Notes under the pieces: model-generated
Told to the model about the DNA's origin: nothing
Database searches by the model: none
The model's input: the letters and a program-made list of their open reading frames with translations, nothing else
DNA from: Aquatica leii
Taxonomy: Eukaryota; Arthropoda; Insecta; Coleoptera; Lampyridae
Length of the DNA stretch: 64,000 nt
Assembly (NCBI GenBank): GCA_035610365.1
Contig: CM069432.1
Location: 107,217,529 to 107,281,528 of the forward strand
Reading direction: 5' to 3'
Shown: piece by piece, positions 26,832 to 37,833 of the stretch
Numbering within the stretch: position 1 is the stretch's first letter
How the letters are laid out: every line of letters begins with the position of its first letter
Position numbers and translations under genes: made by a program

Positions 26832-27802
26832 ATGGCTGACAAGATTGACGTAGGATCCATCAGCAAGTTTGATGGCAAAAACTACCAGCAATGGAAGTTT
26901 CAAATGAAGTGTGCTCTACGTGCAAAGGGTTGTTATGAGATTACCACTGGAGAACTCATAAAACCAGAGTCAAAAGAAACAAAAGAATTTGCTTCTTGGA
27001 ACAAGATGGACGCCGTAGCTATGTTCACCTTAACGTCGGGTATGGAGCTTTGCGCAAATCACTTTAGTAGAGAATTGTACAAGTGCAAAGAAATAATGGA
27101 TCGGTTGGACACCATCTACCAACAAAAATCTGAAATGAATAAAATGATGTATCAAGAACGTTTCCATCAGTACCGAATGAATCCAAATGATAGTGTTGCG
27201 CTTCATGTTGCTAAAGTAGAAAACTTAGCTAAACAAATTAGAGAATCTGGTGACGTAATTAGTGATGTAGCAGTGATGACGAAAATGCTTACTTCATTAC
27301 CAGATAAATTTAAAAGTGTCAGGCAAGCGTGGCTATCAGTAGAAGAGAAACGTCAGACGATTCAAAATCTTACTGCAAGATTGCTTGACGAAGAAGCAAA
27401 TCTAGCAGCGGTAGAAGAAGTTGACAATGCGTTTACGGCACAAGTGAAACTAAAACCAACTGTAAATACCAAGCATAAAAAGAAATTCACTTGTTACAAT
27501 TGTCAAAAGAAAGGGCATTTGCAAGAGATTGTCCTAATCCAACAAAAAACGAAACTCAAAAAAGTACCAAAGCAGATGACAAATCGAAACCACAAGGAAA
27601 CGTATCAGCTTTTACAATAGAAGAAGATTTTGTCTTTGTGACGGAATCAAAAGATGATACTTGGATATTAGATAGTGGTGCATCTGGACACATGAGTTTT
27701 AAGCGCGAATTTTTTCATACGTTTGAAGAATCCGATAATGAAACTTCAGTGACATTAGGAAACAATAAAACTCTTGCAGTAAAAAGGCAAAGGAACCATT
27801 AA
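26832..27802 (+). pseudogene. Copia gag and protease region with frameshift
   Basis: The start chosen is the second ATG (AAGATGG context), giving MADKIDVGSISKFDG, a typical Copia gag N-terminus followed by the UBN2-like capsid region. A CCHC zinc knuckle CYNCQKKGH begins near residue 220, but the frame shifts inside the knuckle at about 27520, apparently by one lost base in a T run. The following frame (27491-27802) carries the rest of the knuckle (ARDCPNP) and the aspartic protease active site WILDSGASGHM near 27660. A second shift, one extra A in the run at about 27783-27787, separates it from the integrase frame. Both shifts are in homopolymers, so read error is possible. Confidence 0.85.
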
Positions 27803-27851
27803 AATACGTAAATTATTAAACGGTGCGTGGCATGACGCAATAATAACAAAT

Positions 27852-29345
27852 GTGCTATATGTTCCTGACCTTCGAAAGAATTTGTTTTCAGAAGGAGTTA
27901 TTACGCGCAAAGGAATGAAAATAGTAAAAGAAAACAAGCACGCATATATTTATGAAAACAATAAACTTACGGCTAGTGCAGCACGTGTATCGAACAATCT
28001 TTATTACCTACAGTTTAATACTATCGTTTCTTATGAAGGAAATGTGGTAACGGATACTGAGAAGTTTGAAATGTGGCATAATAGACTTGGACACGTCAAT
28101 TTCAAAACGTTGAAAGAAATGGCATCAAAAGGTTTAATTGAAGGAATAGATTTAAAGAATGTTGATCGAAAATTTTGTGAAGCGTGCGTTTACGGTAAAC
28201 AACATAAACTTCCTTTCTTGCGCGTAGTACGAAATACGAAACCGTGTGAGTTAATGTACAGTGACCTTTGTGGGCCAATGTCAACATCGACAATAAACGG
28301 TGCTAATTACTTTGTTCTATTTAAAGACGATTGTACTGGTTACCGAGTAGTGTACTTTATCAAACATAAGACAGACGTGTTTGAATGTTTCAAAAATTTT
28401 GTTACTACGTGTAAAAACAAATTTGGTTATTCAATAAAAACATTACACGTCGATAATGGAACTGAGTATATTAACACACATTTTCGGCAGTTTCTAATAA
28501 AAACTGGAATTGACATAGAACGAACAGCTCCATATACTCCACAACAAAATGGTAAAGCAGAACGCGAAATGCGGACAATTGTCGAAAGTGCGCGATCGAT
28601 GCTATATCAAAAGGATTTACCTGCCAATTTATGGGGTGAAGCTGTAAACACAGCAGTGTATATATTGAACCGAACTTTGAATAGTAAAACAGAGAAAACA
28701 CCTTATGAATTGTGGACTGGAAAGAAAGCCAATTTAAGTCACGTTAAAATATTTGGGTGTGACGCATACATGCACATTCCAAAAGAAAAACGTACAAAGT
28801 TGGATTCGAAAAGCAAAAAATTAATGATGGTTGGGATCCAATACGGAGTATCACAAGAATCTACAAAACTAATAGGATTTTCCGATTCTGATTTCGCGAA
28901 TGATACCATTACAAGAAGATCAACTTCGGGGTATATTTTCAAACTGAACGGAGGAGCCGTTACTTGGTCCAGTCAACGGCAACGGACGGTCTCGCTTTCT
29001 ACGACTGAAGCGGAATACATAGCAGTATCCAATGCAGCAAGGGAAACGATTTGGATACGACGTTTATTACATGATCTCGGAGAACTCGATAAGAATCCAA
29101 CAATTTTATGTGTAGACAATCAAAGTGCAATTCGACTTGTGAAAAATTCGGAACATCACAAACGCACTAAACATATCGATATAAAACATCATTTTATACG
29201 AGAAAAATGTGAAAACGGAGATATTGAAGTTGTTTATGTGCCATCTGATGAACAATTGGCGGATATAACAACCAAACCGATCAGTAAAGAAAAATTTAAT
29301 CGTTTGAAATCACTCTTTGGTATGCGTGAAAGAGTAACTACGTAA
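27852..29345 (+). pseudogene. Copia integrase fused to RNase H, reverse transcriptase deleted
   Basis: This 497-codon frame opens with the pre-integrase zinc finger (MWHNRLGHVNF and CEACVYGKQHKLPF, an HHCC arrangement). The integrase core follows with its DDE residues in YSDLCGP, LHVDNGTEY and NGKAEREM. After the IFGCDAYMHIPKEKR block the frame jumps, at about 28832-28850, straight to the RNase H domain (GFSDSDFAND, TRRSTSGY, SLSTTEAEYIAVS, CVDNQSAIRLVKN). The reverse transcriptase, including its YVDD catalytic box, is absent. The join keeps the frame. The C-terminus ends with the DQLADI..KP motif usual for Copia. Confidence 0.93.
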
Positions 29346-29446
29346 TTATATTAGAATATATTTAGTTATTTGTTTGTAATAAGTTTTTCTTTGTAATGTT
29401 AACAATCTTGAATTTATGTTTTCTTTTTGCTAACAATTAGTGGGAG

Positions 29447-29644
29447 TGTTGAGAAAGAATTGTAAGCAAAATGTAATTAATATGCGCGCATGTTCAGTAA
29501 CATTTATATATTAAGTCGTAATGTAGACCGCGTATAGTACAGACGGTGTTATAACTGTATTCATTTAGTTAATCTTGTAATATATCTTAACAGTACAAAT
29601 TATAGTGTTTCAACCACTGACAACCTGCTTAATAAAGTTTAATA
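29447..29644 (+). repeat. Copia 3' LTR
   Basis: Copy of the 5' LTR with no visible difference, preceded by the purine-rich tract gtgggag and followed by the target duplication tgcat. Confidence 0.95.
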
Positions 29645-29916
29645 TGCATGGTGATTCAACCGACATTTAATAAAACATGATGCAATATTCTGTATTAATT
29701 GAATTTCATGCAAGTCTTCGAAAATAAATTCTTCTGTTGGTGGGTGTTGAGGAACAAATAAATATAAATTCCTAGTGAAATTATTAATTGTTCTGTTAAT
29801 TAACAATTTTTTTATGTTTATGATTGGATTTTTGCATCCATAAGCAACACAGTATATCACCATGATTTTCGTTTGATTTGAAATATTATGTATAACTGAT
29901 TGAATATACACCCAGA

Positions 29917-30324
29917 CAGTGTTGTAAATTATCTATATAAATTCATATAGATAAATTAATCTAGATTAATATTTTTTATCTATTTATATGTATCTAGATA
30001 CAATCAAAAAATATATAAGTTATATGTATCTGTATATATATATAATTTTTTATTTAAATTTTTTAAATAATATTTATAAAAAATCCAGTGTCTCGTAAAA
30101 TTCCAGTTATAATATGTGTTTTTCTGCAGTAATTTTCCGCCTTCCATAGTAGTTCTTCAAATGAACTCCATTTATCGTTGTTACTAGATAGATTATTTCA
30201 TCTATTATCTGTTATCTATATAAATTTGGAATAATTTATCTATTATCTAATACTAGATAATTTTTGAAAGAAAAAAAATGTATCTATATCTATATAATTT
30301 AAAAATTATCTATTTACAACACTG
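29917..30324. mobile_element. 408-bp hAT-type MITE
   Basis: Left end cagtgttgtaaattatct and right end agattattt-like sequence closing with acaacactg form inverted termini. It is flanked by a perfect 8-bp duplication cacccaga (29909-29916 and 30325-30332). The interior is made of atctagat/atctatat words. The termini are close to those of the elements at 16218 and 34831, so one transposase probably mobilised all three. It lies within the terminus of the surrounding palindrome-rich element. Confidence 0.92.
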
Positions 30325-31254
30325 CACCCAGATAGCAGTAAACTTGCAGCAAGTTTGATTTCAGCTTGCTTTTTTCTTGCCAAGTTTACGAATCTTGCTG
30401 CAAGTTTGCAGCAATGTTGGTAATATTGGCAACTTTGACGACACACGCATGAGAAATTTGAGTAGCTTGCTGCAAACTTGCTGCAAGTTGCTGCAAGCTT
30501 GCAGAAAACTTTCTTTTTCAAATTTACAGTACGCAGGCGTAAACGCATAAATACCGGCGCATGTCTCGCCATTTTTATGTTAATCATGTTAATAAAAGTC
30601 ATGTCTGTCATTTACATGGTGTTTGTATTCTAACACATTATTATTTAGTTCTGTGTTTACTCATCGTAGACTTTTTAGGTGAGTATTATTGCATTTTAGT
30701 GCACTTATTGGATTGCATCTTAGGTTTGTATACTTATTCGATTAAAAATTTTAAATAATTTTGCAAACACTAGTAACCAAGTTTGAGATGTATGCTCGTG
30801 TATTGTGTAATAATATGATTTTAAATTATTAAAGTTTTGCATGCGTTTAGCTTATTTAACATTACCATCAAATGAGCAATTAAAGTTATTCCTAATTTTA
30901 TGTTTCAGGTCAACAAACCTAGCGATGAATAGAACAGGTGGAAATGGAACAGAATTAAAACAAATAGATAATACCTAATGAAGTTGTAACTAGTTTGTAG
31001 AAACAAGTCTTTATTTAATTACAATATCAGTAAGCAAAATAATTTTTTGTTTTTCTTTGTACCTTGCTTCAAAGTACAGCGATATTACTGAAAGTTTGAC
31101 GAATTTCCATGACAAGTAACTTTAATATGTCTGTAAGTAAGTAAGTCTTGCGATTGCATGTCTCAATAGCATTTTTACAAATTTTAGACTTTGCCCCTAC
31201 TGTAACATTTCTACAAATTCAAATCTTGTCATGGCAAGACTTAACAATATTACT

Positions 31255-31500
31255 GCAAGTTTGTCGAAACCTGCAGCAAACTTGCTGCAAGTTTGTCGAA
31301 ACTTGCAGCAAACTTGCTGCAAGTCTCCAAACTTGTCATGACAATATTGCTGCAAGTTTGTCGCGACAAGGTTGTCACAAGCTTGTTATTGCTTCCTTAG
31401 CCAACTTGCAGCAAACTTGCTGCAAGTCTCCAAACTTGTCACGACAATATTGCTGCAAGTTTTAAAGTTGTCATGACAAGTTTGCTGCAATCTTGATACA
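31255..31500. repeat. Cluster of cttgcagcaa/ttgctgcaag palindromes
   Basis: At least five inverted occurrences of gcagcaaacttgctgc-type sequence and several caagtttgtc words lie within 250 bp. The single-stranded form could fold into nested hairpins. The open frame over it (31148-31465) is low-complexity and not a gene. Confidence 0.8.
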
Positions 31501-31520
31501 AGCTTACATTGCTGTTTGGG

Positions 31521-33015
31521 CAGTAACTTTCATTTACTTCACCATACGTGCGGTATCGGGACTATATTAAATGCTTTCTACACTCGTTAAACTGTAAGAT
31601 ACGCAGGTAAAACTTAAAATTGAAACCGAACACCTGGCACCGTTCACTATGTGCTAATAAGGGTGAAAAAGATAGAGATACGTCAATATGGCTATCTCTG
31701 TTGTTTTGCCCCTGACACGAACTTCGGGTCTGTTTACAACCGTCGCGTCCATTCCAGTTAGTATAGAGTTCACTGCATGATCAAGAATCTAATGTTGCAT
31801 ATTAGCTAAGTTGTCAACCACGCATGAGGGTTGGTAACATGTAAGTAGATGATAAACATGGATGCTAGTATTTTATGTATGTGTAAGAAATAAATTAAAT
31901 CCGCTAACATCATATGTTTAAGTAAGAACCCAATAATTTGAAACCTGGTTTCAGAAGTGGGATCAGTGAAGATAATGTAATGTAACCTTAGTTGTGTTCT
32001 TTTCAACTGTTTTTAACTGACCGACAAGATCTAAGCTACTCTGATTACCTACGGCAACTTAAGAAGTGTTTTTTTTTTTAGTTTAATATCACTACACCAC
32101 AAGTGTACTACGTTATTTACCCCTCGACTGCTAAGAAATTTTCGGATCACTTTAAGTGTAGCTTAATTTAACCTCAAGTTGCTTATTTATACGATTCATA
32201 CAAAATACACAATACAGCAGTTTATTTGAAAACGTCAAAGTTCGTCAAGGATCAGATCAGTTCAAATGTAGTTAGGGTTTGGTTCAACGTAGGGAAAGTT
32301 AGCCCCCCACCAACGCAAAATGAATTATAACTTACTACATAATTAAGTGCTAATTTAGTGCCAGGCTCCAAAATTTAGTGTTCGATCGGTTTGGCAAAAA
32401 ATTGGGTTTATATTGGGGGGTGCTGACACTAAGCTGGACCCCCCATTTACAAAAACCAATACCATGCATACTAATATAAAAAAAAAACCTGCAATAATTA
32501 AGTGCTAAATAGGTGCTTTAAGAATCCGATCAGTAGAAGATACTTATTATTTGCTTAAAAAAAATTGTACTAAACAATTACATACATCAAAACATTGGAC
32601 TTGGAGGACAATTTCACACGTTATATTAACAAGAGTAAAACTACCTTAAAAAATTAGGCGCTGAAGAGTGTTGTACATTAAAAAAATCGTCTTTTAACGT
32701 ATGATTAAAATTTGTAATCGCAGAGTTAAGTTGAGCGTTGAAAAAACACTACTATTATTTGGTTAAAAAAGTAAATATAAAGAAGACGAGCTTAAACTTG
32801 AAATCACGTGTAACGTGTTAATATAATAAACGGTAATAAGTAATAATAATAATAATGAATAACTTTGTGATGTAACCCACTCGCCTTTGAAATTTAAAAC
32901 TCCGCGAAGAAAATAGGGTCAGGCATTTTACAGTTTGATAATAATTCATATCTAGTTTTTATTATTACAGTAAATGGATTGAGCTAAGAAAATTAAAATC
33001 TATAAAACAGAGAAA
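31521..33015. other. Intergenic, no gene seen
   Basis: No family recognised. It contains the inverted partner (about 31752-31775) of the segment at 26229-26255. The tract around 32280-32460 has several c- and g-rich words unusual for this window but no coding signal. Confidence 0.4.
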
Positions 33016-33239
33016 TCATACAATTATTAAAACAAATTTTTGCGACCCACGGCATACCAAAATATTTTATTTCAGAAAATAACCCGTACAATAGTTATGA
33101 ATTTCTTAAATTTGCTAGAAATATTAATATAAATGTAAGGTTTTCAAGTCCTAGATACCCAAAAAGTAATGGGATAGCTGGAAAGACAGTTGGGGTATAA
33201 AAAGGAATTTTAAAAAAGTCTAAAGGGACAGGAGGAAAA
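33016..33239 (+). pseudogene. Gypsy-type integrase core fragment
   Basis: The frame reads QIFATHGIPKYFISENNP, then YEFLKFARNININVRFSSP, RYPKSNGIAGKT and a stop, then KGILKKS. This is the middle of a Ty3/Gypsy integrase core. The second catalytic Asp (usually in SDNG) reads Glu and the catalytic Glu position (usually AE) reads Gly, so the fragment is inactive. No LTR was found next to it. Confidence 0.75.
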
Positions 33240-33240
33240 A

Positions 33241-34556
33241 TGATCAAACTCTACCGCAAAAAAATACACTAGTAGTAAGAGCTATGGGAATTCTAGAACA
33301 CCGATCAAAAAGCTATGAAGATTCTGGAACATTGAGCTCAAACTAATGAGGATATTGGAACACCGCGCCAGAAGATTCTGGAACACACGATTCTGCGATT
33401 TGTCTCTGATGGTTTGTGAGTGACTCCGCGACCGGACTCGCAAGGTTACGGTGGTGGTGATGGTCAAGCAATGTGATGTCCGCGGTTTTGATTGTTATCT
33501 GTAGGGTGTTATTTCCATAGTAGGTGTAGTCCACCCTCTCACATACCAAAAAGTACAGTCTATATTGATGGTGTTCCACTGCATAGTACACATGTTTCAC
33601 ACGCATCTGGATGCTAGATGTAAACTCAATTAGTATAAATTAGATTGTTATCTTTTTGACATTATCGTCGTCGTCGTGCACCTGTGACTGAGAAAGTTCC
33701 GCTACGTAGAACACATGTTTCACGTGCATGCATCTGGATGCAGGATGTAATCTTAATTACCATAAATTAGATCGTTATCTTTTTGTCGTTATCGTCGTCG
33801 TACATCTGTGACTAAAAGAGTTACGTTACATAGAACACATGTTTCACGTGCATGCATCTGGATGCCGGATGTAAACCCAATTAGCATAAATTAGATCGTT
33901 ATGTTTTTGTCGTTATTGTCGTTGTGCACCTGTAACTCAGGGAGTTTTTGTAAGGTATTATTTGCATAATGAGCTGTAGTCCACTCGTCTACCTGCCATA
34001 AAGTGTCTAGACTGAAGGTGTTCCGCTACATACCACACATGTTTCACATGCTTCTGGATGCCGGATGTAAACTCAATAAGCATAAATTAAATCATTTTTT
34101 TGTCATTGTCGTCGTCGTCGTGCACCTGTCTGTCTGACAAACAAGTTTCAGCACGATGGCGGAAACTGTCTAGATAGAGGATTGGGTTGCATAGCGGGTG
34201 TGGTCTAGAGACAGATAGCTGCACCTACATAGTCTGCATGTATCAATTGCCACTCTAACCTCTACATATCATGTGAATAATAATAATAATAATAATTTGT
34301 AAACGTTTTATTTGAAATTACGTGTTTAATTCGAATCGGACACAGTCGATCGGTATTAGTAATCATGTTAAAAGCACCAGCTATTGTTATTGATGTTCAA
34401 TGCTTCACAACATCGAATAAAAAAATGTTTCTAAAAGAGCTGGCTGCATATGCTAAGGACAGGCTGCCGTGGTTCTTTGAAGTCACCGAAAAGAGCACAC
34501 AACTTAGAGATGCCGACGATGCCGGGTATTCAAAGTACGCAAACAGAAATTACTGT
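33241..34556 (+). repeat. Tandem duplication, unit 1
   Basis: Starts with caaactctaccgcaaa and shares order and sequence with 34557-37302 once the hAT element in the second unit is removed. It includes a block of internal repeats of about 120 bp (33590, 33709, 33834 and 34040) built on cacatgtttcacgtgcatgc, ctggatgccggatgtaa and ttatcgtcgtcgtcgtgcacctg. It ends with the first codons of the frame at 34365. Confidence 0.8.
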
Positions 34557-34559
34557 TGA
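34365..34559 (+). pseudogene. 5' fragment of the IVIDVQCF gene
   Basis: The first 33 or so codons (MLKAPAIVIDVQCFTTSN to FLKELAAY) match the frame at 37303; after that the sequences diverge completely and the frame runs into unrelated codons to a stop. The promoter-like upstream block is shared with the second unit. This is a truncated duplicate. Confidence 0.75.
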
Positions 34560-37302
34560 TAATCAAACTCTAGCGCAAAGGAATACACTAGTAGTAAAAG
34601 AGCTGATAATTCTTAAACATCGATCAAAAAGCTATGAGGATTCTGGAACACCAAGCTCAAACCAATGAGGATTTTTGAACACCGCGCTAGAGAATTCTGG
34701 AATACACGATTCTACAATTTGTTTCTAATGGTTTGTGAGTGACCCCGCAACCGGACTCGCAAGGTCAAGGTTGTGGTGGTGTTGGTGGTCAAGCAATTTG
34801 TTGTCCACGGTTTTGATTGCTATCTGTAGGCAGTGTTGTGCATTATCTAGATGAAATTATATAGATAATTCATCTAGATAATTTTTGATCATCTTTTTCC
34901 TTATCTAGATAAAAGTATTGAACATTATCTAGGTGATTATCTAAGATGATCTTTCGGTTATCTATCATGAAATTATTTAGATACATTTTTTGTTTAGATT
35001 CGTTGTTTTGTAATTTTTATATTTACAAACATAATATTGTTTGTAATGTCTGTGGTAATGTAATACGGTCCAGATCGCTAAAACCTGATAAATAATCGCC
35101 GTAGATGCTTCGCATTTTTGCAGCTCTTCTGCTGACAAAAACTAGACTCACATGACCTTGAGCGTAAATACATGCAATACGAGATATAAACAAAAACACA
35201 ACTCAAATTACTTTTTGAAACTGAACCAATTGCTTGCGATAAGTATCTTATCGTCTTTAGAAACAATAATAAACTTTTTGATATACATAGGTACATTTAT
35301 TCAATACATTATCTTGCACGATTCAAACATTGAGATTAACAACTACTAATTCTGTAGTTTTGAAAATTTAATTAGTTGAAGTGCTTACACAGCAAAACTA
35401 TGCCCAAATAAAAAAAATGCTTGATTGAGAAAGAGAAAATTCACGACTTTTTGAGCAGTTGAAAGTGACAAACCTCGATACACGTGATTTAGAGTTCTTT
35501 TAGAAGACTATTTAAATCATGGAGCTTTTAGCTTACTCTTTAAATCAACTTGTTGAGTAAGTAATATTAACGTTAAATTAAAGTCGCAATAAGATCCTAA
35601 TGTAGACCGCGTAGACTAAAAACGCTCCTATATAAATCTATGATGTAAATTATTATATGAGTACAATTACTGACAACCTGTCAAATATAATTAAGAAAAC
35701 TGCATTTGGATTTGTTGCACTTACAATTACAAAAAATACCGAGCAGAGCATAAACTGTTTAAAATAACCCAAATTTTTTAGAAGAAACAAAACTGTTTGC
35801 GTTTTTTTTAAAGACAAAAGCTAATTCTTTAAGCGATCGCTGATGTAAGCTCTCAAAATTTAAAATACAATAAATTTTTGAGGATTAGTTGGTTTTTTGT
35901 GAAAAATTTGCTTAAAATATCGAACTACAAATGATAACTTAAATTTAAAAAGAAAAAGCAATAATTCAGGGAGTGTGACTAACGGCTATGACCGATAATT
36001 TTTATAATTTTTTAGGTTCAAACTGATGTCGATATCAAAGCTAGATTTTTCCTAACTGTTACAAAGGAAAACTAATTAAGTTTACTAGACACTTCTCCAT
36101 TTGTGAAAAAGTTATTGATGAAACATATCAATTTCGGCGCTAATTGAAAGACTTTATAGTCCTGATCCCTGATAGTGTAAGTTTTGCTTAGCAATGAAAA
36201 TTTTGAAAGGACCATATTGTATCAAGAAATTTGTTTTATATTTTACAATATAGTAGGTCATTAAATCAATAAGATTTGTCATGTTTTTTTTTGATTTTTA
36301 TTTTTTTTCAATCTGTCTTTCAGTTTTTTAATTAGTTAATTTAATAAACAATGATATTGATTGGTATTGATGATGATGATAATTAAATGGTAACAATTAA
36401 TTATTACCTGTTTGTACCTATTTGATAGAATCATCTATCGTATTATCTACGTAAATTATAGATTATCTTATCTATTATCTAGATTAATTCTTCAACTTTT
36501 ATCTAAATCGTTATCTATATAAAAAAATTGGAAATTATCTATTATCTCATCTAGATAAAAATTTAATTATCTATGCACAACACTGTCTGTAGGGTGTTAT
36601 TTGGATAATGGGTGTAGTCAACTCGCTCACCTACCGGAAAGTAGAGTCTAGATTGATGGTGTTCCTCTATAGAGCACATATGTTTCATACGCATCTGGAT
36701 ACCAGATGTAAACTCAATTAGCATTTGTCGTTATCGTCGTCGTCGTGCACCTGTGACTGAGGGAGTTCCGCTAGATAGCACACGTGTTTCACGTGCATGC
36801 ATCTAGATGCCGGATGTAATCTCAATTAGCATAAATTAGATCGTTATTTTTTTGTCGTTATCGTCGTCGTGCACCTGTGACTGAGAGAGTTTTTGTAAGG
36901 TATCACTTGCATAATGAGATGTAGTCCACCCGTCTACCTGCCGTAAACAGTCTAGACTGAAGGTGTTCCGCTACATAGCACACATGTTTCACATGCATCT
37001 GGATGTCGGATGTAAACTCAATTAGCATAAATGAAATCGTTATTTTTTGTCATTATCGTCGTCGTCGTGCACCTGTCTGTCTGACAAACAAGTTTCCGCA
37101 CGATAACCGAAACTGTCTAGACTGAGGGTTCGGTTGTATAGCGGGTGTGGTCTAGAGACATATAGTTGCACCTACGTAGTCTGCATGTATCAATTTTCTT
37201 TCTAACCTCTACATATCAAGTGAATAATAATGACATTAAAATGTTTTATTTGAAATTACGTGTTTAATTCGAATCGGACACAGTCGATCGGTATTAGTAG
37301 TC
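34557..37302 (+). repeat. Tandem duplication, unit 2 (interrupted by a hAT element)
   Basis: Begins with caaactctagcgcaaag and continues with the same order of blocks as unit 1, including the internal cacatgttt/gtcgtcgtgcacc repeats at about 36667, 36778 and 36978. The hAT-type element at 34831-36585 splits it inside tctgtagggtgttatttg. Confidence 0.8.
34831..36585. mobile_element. 1755-bp non-autonomous hAT-type element with intact ends
   Basis: The termini cagtgttgtgcat and atgcacaacactg are perfect inverted repeats of 13 bp, with atctagat-rich subterminal blocks. It is flanked by the perfect 8-bp duplication tctgtagg (34823-34830 and 36586-36593). No transposase frame is present; the frames at 35078-35349 are shared with the copy at 16218 but show no family features. 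The target-site length and the cagtg..cactg ends support the hAT superfamily. Confidence 0.95.
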
Positions 37303-37759
37303 ATGTTAAAAGCTCCAGCTATTGTTATCGATGTTCAATGCTTCACAACATCGAATAATTTATTGTTTCTAAAAGAGCTGGCTGGATATGATGGTAAACG
37401 AACTGGTCATTTCGTATTTATACCGCCATTTGCATGGTCTTGTTTGGATATAAAACATCAGAGGCTGGTCTCATGGTTAAGAACAAACCATCATTGTATT
37501 CGCTGGGAAGATGGATTCGTCGATGCTAATCTTTTTCCTCAAATTCTTCAACAATTAACGATGAAGGTAAGTGGCGTGTACGTGCAGGGTCAAAAAAAAG
37601 CTGCACTTTTACAGTAGCACATTGTCGCTCTGGTCATCGAAATTGACGAACACAATGAAAAATGTGCTTAACAACTGTTTCTTCCATATGCAGCCTACTT
37701 ATTGTGCATTATATACTGTATATCATTTATATAATAATCACATTGCATTGTTAGATTAA
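37303..37759 (+). pseudogene. IVIDVQCF-family gene, frameshifted
   Basis: The first frame (37303-37617) has MLKAPAIVIDVQCFTTSN, then a FIPPFAWSCLDIKHQ block, HHCIRWEDGFVDANLFPQIL and GVYVQGQKKAALLQ. A second frame (to 37759) supplies the C-terminus with CFFHMQPTYCALYTVYHLY, so a frameshift near 37600-37680 probably splits one gene of about 150 residues. I recall this family only as uncharacterised proteins found in many copies in insect genomes. The hydrophobic strand ending IDVQ could be the first acidic motif of an RNase H-fold nuclease; that is inference. It precedes the Polinton B integrase in the opposite orientation, the place the terminal-repeat ORF takes in Polinton A. Confidence 0.55.
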
Positions 37760-37833
37760 GTGATTGATTGATTACCTGTTGTCGAATGATATGTATTTGG
37801 TGATGATTATGATAATAATAATAAAAATAGCAA

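Larger units (their letters stand above)
26562..29644 (+). mobile_element. Copia-type LTR retrotransposon, internally deleted
   Basis: Two 198-bp LTRs (26562-26759 and 29447-29644) look identical base for base and the element is flanked by the 5-bp duplication tgcat (26557-26561 and 29645-29649). Behind the 5' LTR lies ggttatgggcccag, the primer site complementary to the anticodon arm of initiator tRNA-Met, as in Drosophila copia. The purine tract gtgggag abuts the 3' LTR. Internal sequence encodes gag, protease, integrase and RNase H, but the reverse transcriptase is almost wholly missing, so the copy is about 3.1 kb. It probably moved using proteins from a full-length relative, or lost the segment soon after insertion. 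Confidence 0.95.
29909..31520. mobile_element. Palindrome-rich element with CCCARAYAGCA termini
   Basis: The left end cccaga|tagcagtaaac (interrupted by a MITE) and the reverse complement of the right end (cccaaacagcaatgtaagc) are similar inverted termini. The interior is full of the words cttgcagcaaacttgctgcaag in both orientations, concentrated at 30333-30520 and 31255-31500. No transposase is visible. The superfamily was not recognised. Confidence 0.55.

Noticed and set aside
30306..31465. Frames over the palindrome-rich element
   Set aside because: Leu/Gln/Cys-rich low-complexity peptides produced by the repeated cttgcagcaa words.
31255..31500. Possible CRISPR-like array
   Set aside because: The repeated words are irregularly spaced palindromes without unique spacers, and this is an animal genome.
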